NCBI RefSeq assembly: GCF_003048675.2
Contig: NZ_CP060707.1
Location: 1,240,001 to 1,304,000, forward strand
DNA length: 64,000 bases
Direction of reading: 5' to 3'
From: Campylobacter concisus
Lineage (GTDB): Bacteria; Campylobacterota; Campylobacteria; Campylobacterales; Campylobacteraceae
Shown here: in pieces, positions 1 to 8,378 of the stretch
Numbering within the stretch: position 1 is the stretch's first letter
Layout: each line of letters begins with the position of its first letter
The notes under the pieces: generated by a model
What the model was told of the DNA's origin: nothing
What the model saw: only the letters and a program-made list of their open reading frames with translations
The model's database searches: none
Program-made: the position numbers and the translations under genes

Positions 1-27
1 TCTAGCCTTGTAGGGTAAAATTTGAGA

Positions 28-879
28 TTAAAATTTGATGATTTCGCCGTCATTTGGGATAGTGATCTTACTCTCTATGCCTTCTTTTTTAACAAATTCA
101 CGAAGATCTTTACGGCTTACACTTGTGTGATTTACGGCGTCCATATGCACTGCAATGATAGTCGCGCCGTTAAGAACTTTTGCGGCGTGAGCTACGTCGG
201 CTTTGCCCATTATGATACCGTTGTCAGGAAATGCTAGCACGCGAGCGTCGCCCGTATTCATCACGACCACGCTAGGATTAAATTTGTTTAGAGCCTTATT
301 TACGTCCGCAGTCCAAAGCGTATCGCCCATGACGTAAAGAGTTTTATGCCCCTTGGCTTCAAACACTACACCCATCGCATCGCCCAAAATAGCACCAAGC
401 TGCTTATTTTCATACATCTCTGCTGTGCCGTGAGCGCCGCCTGCTTTATATAGTTTCACTCCTTTAAATTCAGCCGATTCGTCTAGCACTCTTACGTCTT
501 TAAAGCCTTGCTTTTTGATTAGCGCCGCATCATCGTTATGCTGAGCAAAGATAACGATATTTTTAGGTAAAATTTCAGCCGCGACCTCATCCCAGTGATC
601 AGGATGCGTGTGCGTAACGATGATCGCATCGACGCCCTTATACACCTCTTTTGCATCCATAGGAAGTTCTATCAAAGGATTTCTAAGGTGTGAGTTTAGC
701 GTCCCCTCAAAGCCAGGATATTTACCCTTTGGTGCAAGATACGGGTCGAGCAGAAAGTTCACTCCCGCATAGTTTATCTTTGCGGTAGCGTTTCTGATAT
801 GCTGAAAGCTGTCTTGTGCGTTTGCCGCGCTAAAGCCCAAAAATAGGGCGATTAAAAATAAAATTTTGTTTATTTTCAT
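28..879 (-). CDS. Exported metallo-beta-lactamase-fold hydrolase
   Basis: A 283-residue protein with a Sec signal peptide (hydrophobic residues 5-18, cleavage expected after ANA near residue 21), so it should act in the periplasm. The metallo-beta-lactamase fold is shown by HTHPDH at 90-95, a further metal-ligand candidate His150 in GGAHG, and the Asp of MGDT at 186. The sequence resembles the UlaG-like/YycJ-like branch more than true beta-lactamases, so substrate is unknown and antibiotic resistance should not be assumed. AAGGAGA lies just upstream of the ATG. It is transcribed away from the Sel1 genes and looks monocistronic within the window. Confidence 0.85.
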   Translation of the reverse strand: MKINKILFLIALFLGFSAANAQDSFQHIRNATAKINYAGVNFLLDPYLAPKGKYPGFEGTLNSHLRNPLIELPMDAKEVYKGVDAIIVTHTHPDHWDEVAAEILPKNIVIFAQHNDDAALIKKQGFKDVRVLDESAEFKGVKLYKAGGAHGTAEMYENKQLGAILGDAMGVVFEAKGHKTLYVMGDTLWTADVNKALNKFNPSVVVMNTGDARVLAFPDNGIIMGKADVAHAAKVLNGATIIAVHMDAVNHTSVSRKDLREFVKKEGIESKITIPNDGEIIKF

Positions 880-1049
880 TATTTCTCCTTGTAAAATTTA
901 CTAACTAAAAATACCAAAAAAGGCTAAAAATATATTTAAAAGAGTTAAATTTAAAGAATAGATTTTGTTCTTATAAATTTAATGACCTTTTCGCATTTTA
1001 AAACTAAATTTTTATAAAATAACAACAAAATTTATAAAGAAAAATTTCT

Positions 1050-2010
1050 ATGAAAAAGATAGTTTTACTAATATTTTTTTAACACTAAATTTAATAGCCT
1101 TAACAACAAATCCAAAGATCAAAATCCCTCAAGCAAATAGCTGCAATATCGAGGATAACTGCATTGATTTTAGCCGCAAATATAGTGATGATGAGTATAA
1201 AAGGCTATTTGGAATTTACAAAAGTGAGTGCGAGGTTAAAAATTTAGACGCATGCATCTATCTGGCTGAGTTTTACAAAAGCGGACTTGGCGTAAAAAAA
1301 GACGCGACAAAATCACTAGAAATCCTTAACAGAACTTGCGATGAAAATAACAAATTTGCCTGCCACAACCTTGGTGTTGAGTATCAAGAGATGAAAGATC
1401 ACAAAATGGCTTTAGAAGCTTTTAAAAAAGGCTGCGATCTAGCTTTTATACAAAGCTGTTTTAACGTCGCAGTTTTATATAATAACGGCGGCGGCGTAAA
1501 AAGAGACTACAAAAAGGCTGCTAAAATTTACAAAGAAGTTTGCGAGCAAAATTTCTATGAAGGATGCTACAACCTAGCGGTTTTATACCACAACACGCCT
1601 GGCGTAAAGCGCGACTACAAAGAAGCGGTAAAGCTTTACAAAAAGGCTTGTGATGGCGACTTTAGCATCTCTTGCTGCAACCTAGCGAGCTTGTATCAAG
1701 AGCAAAAGAGTATGAAAAGGCTAGCAAGCTCTATTTTAAAGCTTGCAAGCTTGACTTTGCCGATGCTTGCAATAACCTAGCCAGCCTTTATGACGACGCT
1801 CTTGGCGTAGAAAAAGACGATGAAGTGGCGTTTAGATACTACAACAAAGCGTGCAGGCTAGATAGCGCAAGTGGGTGCAAACATCTTGCATACTTTTACT
1901 ATCATGGTATAGGCACAAAAAAGGATAAAAAGCTGTCAAAAAAAGAGCTTAACAAAGCTTGCAAGCTAGGCCTTAAAGAGGCTTGCGAGATAGTTAGAGA
2001 TTTTCACTAA
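1050..2010 (+). pseudogene. Frameshifted exported Sel1-repeat protein
   Basis: The reading frame of a Cys-rich Sel1-repeat protein is interrupted twice. ATG at 1050 begins a signal peptide (MKKIVLLIFF) that hits TAA right after a run of seven T at 1074-1080; one extra T continues the hydrophobic segment into the long open frame through residues such as CNIEDNCIDF and the Sel1 repeats. A second break lies at the run AAAA at 1704-1707; one extra A would join ...LYQEQ to KEYEKASKLYFKACKLDF and continue to the stop at 2010. The repaired product would be about 320 residues with roughly seven 36-residue Sel1 repeats, each with a Cys pair, like Helicobacter Hcp proteins. It could be a true pseudogene, a slippage-controlled gene, or assembly error. 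Confidence 0.75.
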
Positions 2011-2019
2011 AGAGCGTTT

Positions 2020-2460
2020 ATGAAAAAGCTAATTTTGTTTTTATCTCTCTTTTTGCTTCTAAATGCAGAAAATTTAGATGAGATGTGCCAAAGCGAGGGC
2101 GACATAAGAGCAAATTTAACGAGCTGTTACAAGGCCGCTACAAAAATTTATAACTCTTCAAGCGATGATAAAGATTTCAAAAAGCTAAAAGAGATATTTT
2201 TACTAGCTTGCGAAAATGATATGAAAGAGGGTTGCTACAGCGCTGCGCTCATCTATCTAAATGGCTACAACGACGTGGGTAGCGAGCTTAATCAAACTAT
2301 CATATTAAATAGATATGCAAGATTTTTAAACTACGCGCTTTTAGATAACGGCAAAAAAGAGGATAAAACGACTGCCAAAAGCTACTTTCAAAGATCATGC
2401 GAGCTAGGTTTTAAAAAGGGCTGTGATATGAGAAATTTATTAGATAAGCTTGGGTATTAA
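2020..2460 (+). CDS. Small exported Sel1-like Cys-rich protein
   Basis: A 146-residue protein with an N-terminal signal peptide (MKKLILFLSLFLLLNA, cleavage likely after residue 16). The mature part has an alpha-helical repeat pattern with spaced cysteines: LACENDMKEGCYSAALIYLNG and QRSCELGFKKGCD are two Sel1-like units, the first followed by an irregular stretch. Paired Cys in such proteins usually form disulfides that brace each repeat in the periplasm. It starts 9 bases after the broken Sel1 gene and is probably co-transcribed with it. No catalytic motif is visible; a periplasmic binding or scaffolding role is inference only. Confidence 0.7.
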   Translation: MKKLILFLSLFLLLNAENLDEMCQSEGDIRANLTSCYKAATKIYNSSSDDKDFKKLKEIFLLACENDMKEGCYSAALIYLNGYNDVGSELNQTIILNRYARFLNYALLDNGKKEDKTTAKSYFQRSCELGFKKGCDMRNLLDKLGY

Positions 2461-2550
2461 ATTTCACATCCTAAACGATAATGAGAATATATTTACTATA
2501 AATTTAGACCTTTTTATCTAAACTTATTTAAATTTTTAAAAAGGCAGGCA

Positions 2551-3294
2551 ATGAAAAAGATCGTTTTACTTTTATCTTCTACAGCTCTTTTGTGGAGTGT
2601 AAATTTAGACCAAAAAGTGCTTGAGACAAAGTGCGAAAAGGCTGACGCCACAAGCTGCTACGAGCTTGGCTCTATCTATCAAGAGAGCAAAAACTACCAA
2701 AAAGCGGGCGAGTTTTACAAAAAAGCTTGCGAGCTAAAACACGCAAGTGCTTGCAGTAGCGTGGGCGTGCTTTATGACATGGACTACATAAAAGATGTAA
2801 ATAACAAAAATGCAGCCAAATTTTACCAAAAGGGCTGCGAGCTAAATGACGGTTTTGGCTGTGCTAGACTTGGCTTTGTCTATACGTTAGATAAAAACTA
2901 TCAAAAGTCAAAAGAGCTATTTTTAAGAGCTTGCGAGTTAAAAGATAGCGACGGATACTACGGCCTTGGGCTTTTATACTATGACGGAAATGGCGTAAAG
3001 CAAGACGCCAAAAAGGCAAAAGAGCTCTTTGAAAAGAGCTGCGATCTAGACGCACCAGCAGGCTGCAATAGCCTTGGCATGATGCTTCATAGCGGAAAAT
3101 ATGTAGAAAAAGATCAAAAAAGAGCTAGCAAACTCTTTATAAAAGCTTGCGAAATGGACTTTGGGGATGGTTGTCATAACCTTGGAGTTATTTACTTTGA
3201 AGAAAAAGGCGATAAAAATTTAGCCAAAAAGTACTTTGGCAAGTCCTGCGAGCTAGGTAACGACGAAGACTGCCAAATTTACAATGGCCTATAA
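2551..3294 (+). CDS. Exported Sel1-repeat protein (Hcp-like)
   Basis: A 247-residue protein with a signal peptide (MKKIVLLLSSTALLWS) followed by six Sel1 repeats of about 36 residues from residue 30 to the end. Most repeats show the pattern A-x3-C-E-L-x5-C-x2-L-G, for example KKACELKHASACSSVGVLY and EKSCDLDAPAGCNSLGMML, which is the cysteine-bridged form known from Helicobacter Hcp proteins. This is the intact member of the local trio; its signal peptide starts with the same MKKIVLL as the broken gene at 1050. An AAAGGCAGGC stretch precedes the ATG. Function is not established; periplasmic or secreted protein-protein interaction is the usual inference for this family. Confidence 0.85.
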   Translation: MKKIVLLLSSTALLWSVNLDQKVLETKCEKADATSCYELGSIYQESKNYQKAGEFYKKACELKHASACSSVGVLYDMDYIKDVNNKNAAKFYQKGCELNDGFGCARLGFVYTLDKNYQKSKELFLRACELKDSDGYYGLGLLYYDGNGVKQDAKKAKELFEKSCDLDAPAGCNSLGMMLHSGKYVEKDQKRASKLFIKACEMDFGDGCHNLGVIYFEEKGDKNLAKKYFGKSCELGNDEDCQIYNGL

Positions 3295-3296
3295 AT

Positions 3297-3410
3297 TTAA
3301 TGCACCTGACTTTTGGGACCCTTGCCCTTTGGGGTCCTATCTGAAAAGTAAAAAACATCAAGCGTAAAAGCAACGAGTATAAGTCCAACAATAGCCAAAG
3401 TCGCGTCCAT
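3297..3410 (-). CDS. Candidate 37-residue single-span membrane protein after flgG
   Basis: An ATG at 3410 opens a 37-codon frame (MDATLAIVGLILVAFTLDVF...) just beyond the flgG stop. Residues 4-21 form one convincing transmembrane helix, followed by a basic tail (DRTPKGKGPKSQVH). The last flgG codons plus stop (AAAAGGTAGG) serve as a ribosome binding site five bases from the ATG, so translation would be coupled to flgG. It is below usual gene-finder length. A terminator-like hairpin overlaps its 3' half, which is the main argument against it. I do not recognise a family; conservation behind flgG in relatives would decide. Confidence 0.45.
   Translation of the reverse strand: MDATLAIVGLILVAFTLDVFYFSDRTPKGKGPKSQVH
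3315..3338 (+). terminator. Hairpin between convergent genes
   Basis: GGGACCC at 3315-3321 pairs with GGGTCCT at 3332-3338 (one G-U pair), and flanking CTTTT/AAAAG can extend the stem. It lies 20 bases after the Sel1 gene stop and could end that transcript, but the T tract is weak and the same bases are read as codons by the small ORF on the opposite strand. Confidence 0.4.
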
Positions 3411-3415
3411 ACTAC

Positions 3416-4204
3416 CTACCTTTTAAGTCCATTTACTATCTCTAACATCGAATCACTCGTAGTTATCGCCTTTGAGTTTGCCTCGTATGCGCGCTGACCT
3501 GTGATAAGATCAGTCATCTCCTCAACAAGCTGAACGTTACTCATCTCGACAAAGCCTTGTCTAATGGTGCCAAGTCCGTCAAGGCCAGCCACACCCACCA
3601 CCACGTCGCCACTAGCGCTTGTTTGAAGGTAGTTGTTATCGCCCATTGAGTGAAGACCGGCTGGGTTTATGAAATTTGCTAGCTCGATCTGACCTATCTG
3701 AGCCATGTCGGTTTCGCCAGCCTGCAAAACTGAGACGGTGCCGTCTGTGCCTATTGAAATTTGCGTCGCATTTGCAGGGACTGTGATCTGAGGGATGAGC
3801 TGATAGCCGTCGCTATTTACGATCGTGCCGTTTGCATCAAGCTTAAATGCGCCGTTTCTAGTATAAGCTGTCGTGCCATCAGGGAGTTGAATTTGAAAAA
3901 AACCGTTGCCAGCTATGACCATATCTAGGTTGTTGCTAGTCTCTTTAAAATAACCCTGAGAGAAAATTTTGTTTATCGCTGTTGGGCGCACGCCAAGGCC
4001 TACTTCGATACCTGTCGGGCTTGTAGTAGTCTGGCTTGTAGCAGTGCCTGCGTACTCCATGACTTGATACATAAGATCGGCAAATTCAGCTCTATTTTTC
4101 TTATATCCATAAGTATTTACGTTTGCGATGTTGTGTGAGGTTACGTCTATCTGCGTCTGCTCGGCGATCATGCCAGTGGCCGCAGTGTAAAGTGATCTCA
4201 TCAT
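3416..4204 (-). CDS. flgG: Flagellar distal rod protein FlgG
   Basis: A 262-residue rod/hook-family protein, the normal length for FlgG. The N-terminal flagellar rod motif (SLYTAATGM followed by SHNIANVNTYGYKK) and the C-terminal region (VQLVEEMTDLITGQRAYEANSKAI near 225-255) form the two helices that pack in the rod; the central part is the FlgE/F/G-like domain (GNGFFQIQLPDG, YTRNGAF). FlgG builds the distal rod between proximal rod and hook in the periplasm and is exported by the flagellar type III system, which explains the lack of a signal peptide. Two ATG codons are adjacent (4204 and 4201); AAGGAT precedes the first. It lies 15 bases after flgF and is co-transcribed with it. Confidence 0.95.
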   Translation of the reverse strand: MMRSLYTAATGMIAEQTQIDVTSHNIANVNTYGYKKNRAEFADLMYQVMEYAGTATSQTTTSPTGIEVGLGVRPTAINKIFSQGYFKETSNNLDMVIAGNGFFQIQLPDGTTAYTRNGAFKLDANGTIVNSDGYQLIPQITVPANATQISIGTDGTVSVLQAGETDMAQIGQIELANFINPAGLHSMGDNNYLQTSASGDVVVGVAGLDGLGTIRQGFVEMSNVQLVEEMTDLITGQRAYEANSKAITTSDSMLEIVNGLKR

Positions 4205-4219
4205 AGTTTTATCCTTTTA

Positions 4220-5029
4220 TTAAGCTTTTAGGGCTAGTTTTTGAACAGCATCTTGGTTAAGGTCAGTCATGTGGCTTGTCATAACCTTTTGATACATATC
4301 AACTAAGCGTTGGGTTTCTATTAGACCCACCATTTCTAAGACTGGATTTACATTTGACATCTGAGCGTAGCCTTGCATCACGCTATCAGCTTCATCAAGC
4401 TCGGTTATGTCGTCAAAATTTCTACTCTCAAAGAGATTGTCGCCGACCTTTTTTAGATCCCTTATCTCTCTTGGCTGAGCGATGTAAAATTTAGAAAATT
4501 GATTGTTATTTGAGTATAAATTTCCATTTTTATCAACCGTCAAAACCTCGCCTTGTGGCACTTGGATGCCTCTTTGACCTGGATTTTGCGCCTCATAGCC
4601 ACTTGGTAGCACCCTATAACCCTCTTTTGTGACGATATATCCGTCCGCATCAAGGCTAAAAGAGCCATTTTTGCTTAGTTTTACGCCATTTGGAGTATCT
4701 ACTAAGAAAAATGCGTCCTCTCTTTTTATCGCAAAGTCAAGCGTATTTGAGCTGTATTTAAAGCCACCAGCGCTAAAGTCGGTGTATTCTCCGCTCACTT
4801 GTGGCACGCGATCAAGCGTTCTGTTTAGAAATTTAGCTCCGTCTTTTGTGTGATTTTTAAGTGGGAGCTCATCTTGCGTCTCTTTAAAAATTCTCGCAAA
4901 GTCGCCGATGACTACGTCGTTTCGTTTGTAGCCGATCGTATTTACATTTGCAAGGTTGTTTGAGATGACATTTAGTCTGTTAAACTGCGTTACCATGCCA
5001 GCAGTGGCTTGATAATAACCATTTTGCAT
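4220..5029 (-). CDS. flgF: Flagellar rod protein FlgF (also called FlgG2)
   Basis: A 269-residue protein of the rod/hook family immediately upstream of flgG. The N-terminal motif (YYQATAGMVTQFNRLNVISNNLANVNTIGYK) and C-terminal helix (MSNVNPVLEMVGLIETQRLVDMYQKVM) are typical, with the central FlgE/F/G domain between. It is expected to form the proximal rod below FlgG. In Campylobacter annotation this paralogue is often named flgG2. No Sec signal is present, consistent with export through the flagellar type III apparatus. It lies divergent from rpoD, with about 150 bases between the two starts. Confidence 0.9.
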   Translation of the reverse strand: MQNGYYQATAGMVTQFNRLNVISNNLANVNTIGYKRNDVVIGDFARIFKETQDELPLKNHTKDGAKFLNRTLDRVPQVSGEYTDFSAGGFKYSSNTLDFAIKREDAFFLVDTPNGVKLSKNGSFSLDADGYIVTKEGYRVLPSGYEAQNPGQRGIQVPQGEVLTVDKNGNLYSNNNQFSKFYIAQPREIRDLKKVGDNLFESRNFDDITELDEADSVMQGYAQMSNVNPVLEMVGLIETQRLVDMYQKVMTSHMTDLNQDAVQKLALKA

Positions 5030-5178
5030 AAATTTTCCTAATCAAAATTTGATTTTTATAGCTACTAAGCAATCATCGTTCCAACTTTCTTTTTATAGAC
5101 ATTTAAAAAATTTTGGGTATAATCCACTTTCTTTTAACCAATACTTAAATCACAATGATACGATTTGAAAGGAAATTT

Positions 5179-7032
5179 ATGAGCGCCGCAAAAGACTCTT
5201 TTTCTCAGATAGAAGAGCTTTTTGTTGAAAATGCAAAAGGCTTTTTGACATACGAAAAATTAGTAAAATTATTAGACAAAGCTCCGACGGCTACGATAGT
5301 AAAGAAGATAGAACAACTCGCAAAAACAAACAAAGTCCAGCTCATCACATCTGCTGAGGCTGCAAAGCTTAGAAATTTAGCTGACGCCAAAAAACGTCAA
5401 GAAAATGCTCAAAAAAGTGATCAAGATATCGACGAGGATCTCGATCTTTCAGGCGAGAGCGACCTTTTAGAGTGGTCAAGATCAGATAGTCCAGTAAGGA
5501 TGTATCTAAGAGAGATGGGCCAGATCGCACTTCTTACAAAAGAAGAAGAGGTAGAGATCAGCAAGAGGATCGAGCTTGGCGAAGATATCATCATCGATGC
5601 ATTTTGCTCGGTGCCGTTTTTGATCGATTTCATACTTGACTATAAAGAGCCACTTATCAATAGAGAACGCCGCGTAAAAGAGCTTTTTAAAAGCTTTGAA
5701 GACGAGAGCGAAAATGAAAATGAAGATGGCGAAGAGGATATAGACGAAGAGGATGAGGAGAACGAAGAGAACGAAGCTCCTAAAAAATCAGCCAAAAACG
5801 ACAAGCGCGCAGAAAAAGTTATAGAGAGCTTTAAAGCTCTTGAAAAGGCTAAAAAAGAGTGGCTAAAGACTGCAAACAAGCAAGATAAAGTAGAAAGCGA
5901 CGACACAGCTTCAAAGATGACGCTTGCGTTTAAAAAGAAAATTTTAAAAGAGAAGCTGATGGATCTTGGCCCAACAAGTAAGCTAATCAGCGAGATCGTA
6001 AAATCAATGGAGACAGCTCTTAAAAGCGACGATGAATTTGACAGAGAGCTAAAACGCTTGGAGTATCGCTTACCGATGTTTAGTGACGAGCTAAAGAAAA
6101 ATCACAAAAGCATCTTAAAAGATATCATCAAACTTAGCAAAGAAGAGATCGCAGCTCGCGTGCCAGAGGCTACGATGGTCTCAACCTATGTCGAGATCAA
6201 AAAGCTTTTTACGACAAAAGAGGCGAGCAAACAAGGCTTTGACCTTGAGCCAGCAAGGCTAAAAGAAATTTTAGAGCAGATCAAACGTGGAAAGAAAATT
6301 TCAGACGAAGCAAAAGCTAGAATGGCCAAGTCAAACCTCCGTCTAGTTGTAAGTATCGCAAAACGCTACACAAACAGGGGCTTGCCGTTTCTTGACCTCA
6401 TCCAAGAGGGTAACATCGGCCTTATGAAGGCGGTTGATAAATTTGAATATAGAAAAGGCTATAAATTTTCAACCTACGCCACATGGTGGATCCGCCAGGC
6501 TATCTCACGTGCGATCGCCGATCAGGCAAGGACGATCAGGATACCTATCCACATGATAGAGACGATAAACCGTATCAACAAAATCAACCGCAAATACCTC
6601 CAAGAAGAGGGAAAAGAGCCTGATGTAAGCGTCATCGCAAAAGAGGTCGGACTAAGCGTTGATAAGGTAAAACAGGTGATCAAGATCACAAAAGAGCCTA
6701 TCAGCCTTGAAGCTCCTATCGCAAACGAAGAAGACGGTAAATTTGGAGATTTTGTTGAAGACAAAACTTCGCTATCACCGATAGATCAAATTTTAAAAAG
6801 TGACCTTAGAGAGCAAATCGACGATGTGCTCTCTCAGCTAAATGAGCGTGAGAAGGCGGTTATTTCGATGAGATTTGGCTTGCTTGAAGATGAGAGCGAC
6901 CGCACACTTGAAGAGATCGGTAAGGCACTAAACGTCACTCGTGAGCGCGTCCGCCAGATAGAAAGCTCAGCCATCAAAAAACTAAAACACCCAAAAGTTG
7001 GTAGAAAACTCAAAAACTACATCGAGGGCTAA
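5179..7032 (+). CDS. rpoD: RNA polymerase primary sigma factor (sigma70)
   Basis: About 617 residues from the ATG at 5179, chosen over an in-frame ATG at 5155 because AAGGAAA sits six bases ahead of it. Region 1.1-like N-terminus is followed by an acidic Glu/Asp/Asn-rich insert (about residues 180-210), then region 1.2 ([21 protein letters not shown]), region 2 with the -10 recognition helix ([22 protein letters not shown]), region 3 ([14 protein letters not shown]) and region 4 with the -35 helix-turn-helix ([21 protein letters not shown]). It directs transcription of most genes; the -10-dominated promoters seen nearby fit Campylobacter sigma70. A GCCC-TTTT-GGGC hairpin lies just after the stop. 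It is divergent from flgF. Confidence 0.98.
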   Translation: MSAAKDSFSQIEELFVENAKGFLTYEKLVKLLDKAPTATIVKKIEQLAKTNKVQLITSAEAAKLRNLADAKKRQENAQKSDQDIDEDLDLSGESDLLEWSRSDSPVRMYLREMGQIALLTKEEEVEISKRIELGEDIIIDAFCSVPFLIDFILDYKEPLINRERRVKELFKSFEDESENENEDGEEDIDEEDEENEENEAPKKSAKNDKRAEKVIESFKALEKAKKEWLKTANKQDKVESDDTASKMTLAFKKKILKEKLMDLGPTSKLISEIVKSMETALKSDDEFDRELKRLEYRLPMFSDELKKNHKSILKDIIKLSKEEIAARVPEATMVSTYVEIKKLFTTKEASKQGFDLEPARLKEILEQIKRGKKISDEAKARMAKSNLRLVVSIAKRYTNRGLPFLDLIQEGNIGLMKAVDKFEYRKGYKFSTYATWWIRQAISRAIADQARTIRIPIHMIETINRINKINRKYLQEEGKEPDVSVIAKEVGLSVDKVKQVIKITKEPISLEAPIANEEDGKFGDFVEDKTSLSPIDQILKSDLREQIDDVLSQLNEREKAVISMRFGLLEDESDRTLEEIGKALNVTRERVRQIESSAIKKLKHPKVGRKLKNYIEG

Positions 7033-7458
7033 CAAGCCCTGCCCTTTTGGGCGTCCGCATCTAAACTCTTTAAATTTCTAAAATCAAATTTATATACTAG
7101 TCTATAATTAAGTTATTTTGCAACCGAAGCGTGAAAAAGGCTGGTAAGTAATTTAATGTTTTTGTATGTGTCTATACCCTATTTTGGCATATATATACTC
7201 TTATTTAGACAGCTCTTTTCTTTTGGTAAATTATTAGCGTCTATACCCTTTAAAAGACTTTCTCTTTGAAAAATTTATAGCATCTATACATAAAAATTGT
7301 TTTAAACATTGCATATGACTATCATCTTAAAGCATAATTAACTTAACCTTCGTTTTGAGGGCACGCTTGCTATAAAATTTCAAACGAGAAATATCAAATT
7401 CTTGATTTGAACATATATTCTAAAATCAAAAAGTAAAGCATCAAAAATAAAAGAGAGA
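7033..7458. other. 450 bp AT-rich gap between convergent rpoD and flaC
   Basis: No protein gene of normal size is visible. A short hairpin with TGCCC-TTTT-GGGC lies around 7042-7055 and may end rpoD transcripts. A good -10 box TATAAT occurs at 7103-7108. The motif TCTATACCCT occurs at 7171 and 7240, with shortened forms at 7101 (TCTATAAT) and 7283 (TCTATACA); the first three are spaced about 70 bases apart. A 37-codon hydrophobic frame begins at ATG 7156 but has no ribosome binding site at proper distance. A small RNA is possible but unsupported by an obvious terminator. Confidence 0.4.
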
Positions 7459-7481
7459 TTTACCGGCACAAGACCGGTAAA
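7459..7481 (-). terminator. Strong flaC terminator hairpin
   Basis: TTTACCGG (7459-7466) and CCGGTAAA (7474-7481) form a perfect 8 bp stem with a 7-base loop, three bases beyond the flaC stop. On the minus strand it is followed by a pyrimidine-rich TCTCTCTTTTA run. Confidence 0.85.
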
Positions 7482-7484
7482 AAT

Positions 7485-8240
7485 TTATTCGCCTAGAAGT
7501 TTATCTAGTTTTGCAGCCAAGCTCGTAGTATCGTGAGCTTTAGCTAAAGAGGCAGCATGTAGCTTTAAATTTGCTTGTAAATTTTCTTCCAAGCTCTTTG
7601 CGATGTCGCTACTATCAAGGTTCTCTACGCTATTAGCATTTGCTACGCTTCTAGCTGCTAGAGCGTTCATACCCTTAAATACAGCGTTTTGTGTCGAGCC
7701 GATCTCAGAGCGAAGTGAATTTATATTTTTCAAAATATCGCCAGAATTTGAGCCGTCTTCTTTAACATTTAAAATAGCATTTGTACTTAAATTTATATTT
7801 TTTGTGCCCTCACCTGTAAAAAAGCCAAGCTCGGCGTCAAAAACGTTTTTTCCATTAAATTTAGCCTCTTTTACGCTGTCACTCATCGCATTTTTAAGCG
7901 CATTTATCTCGCCTTTTATGCCCTTTTGCTCGTTCGCTGAAAGAGCTGGGTTTGAAAGCTTGCTTGATAGCTCGCCGATCTTATCCGCACTCTCGCTTAA
8001 ATTTAAAAGCATTGAGTCAGCGATCTGAAGCATACCGATCATATCGTTTGCATTTGCCATGCCCTCATTTAGGACATTTGTTTGCGAAAGTAAGCTCTCT
8101 GCGATTTGCAAATTTGCACCTGATGCTTTGATCTCGCTATTTGCAGAGATGGCGTTTAGCGCCTTTTTCTCGCTATTTTTAGCTTGATCTAAATAATAGT
8201 TTCCTGAAGCCTGGTTTGCAGTATAAGTTCCTAACTTCAT
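7485..8240 (-). CDS. flaC: FlaC-like secreted flagellin homologue
   Basis: A 251-residue protein with flagellin N- and C-terminal coiled-coil domains (residues about 8-130, SGNYYLDQAKNSEKKALNAISANSEIKASGANLQIAESLLSQ; and about 175-225, NSLRSEIGSTQNAVFKGMNAL) but almost no variable central region. This size and pattern match Campylobacter FlaC (about 249 residues), which is exported through the flagellar type III system without being needed for filament formation and modulates host cells. It lacks a Sec signal, as expected. AAGGAG precedes the ATG, and a -10-like TATAGT lies about 35 bases upstream; no sigma28 or sigma54 element was seen. It is monocistronic, ending at a strong hairpin. Confidence 0.85.
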   Translation of the reverse strand: MKLGTYTANQASGNYYLDQAKNSEKKALNAISANSEIKASGANLQIAESLLSQTNVLNEGMANANDMIGMLQIADSMLLNLSESADKIGELSSKLSNPALSANEQKGIKGEINALKNAMSDSVKEAKFNGKNVFDAELGFFTGEGTKNINLSTNAILNVKEDGSNSGDILKNINSLRSEIGSTQNAVFKGMNALAARSVANANSVENLDSSDIAKSLEENLQANLKLHAASLAKAHDTTSLAAKLDKLLGE

Positions 8241-8337
8241 ATCAACTCCTTTTTTAGTAGTTTCGTGATGGATTTTACTATAAATTTCATAAAAAGTTGC
8301 AAAAATATTTCTTAAAGAAAAAAATATTTTTAAAAAG

Positions 8338-8366
8338 ATTTTAGAAAATTTTAAATTTTCTAAAAT
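8338..8366 (-). terminator. AT-only hairpin after hisD
   Basis: ATTTTAGAAAATT (8338-8350) and AATTTTCTAAAAT (8354-8366) are perfect 13 bp arms around a 3-base loop, 12 bases past the hisD stop. Although AT-rich, the stem length makes a terminator for the motor-PLP-hisD operon plausible. Confidence 0.6.
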
Positions 8367-8378
8367 AAAATTTCATTT

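Noticed and set aside
28..879. Antibiotic-degrading beta-lactamase
   Set aside because: The metal motif belongs to the broad MBL fold; the rest resembles UlaG-like hydrolases rather than class B beta-lactamases.
5640..5906. Ser-rich protein antisense to rpoD
   Set aside because: It mirrors the acidic Glu/Asp repeat of the sigma factor; the sense strand is clearly coding.
7156..7269. 37-residue hydrophobic protein between rpoD and flaC
   Set aside because: No ribosome binding site at proper distance and no visible family; frame may be chance in AT-rich DNA.
7101..7290. CRISPR array
   Set aside because: The repeated motif is only about 10 bases, irregular in spacing and partly degenerate, and no cas genes are present.
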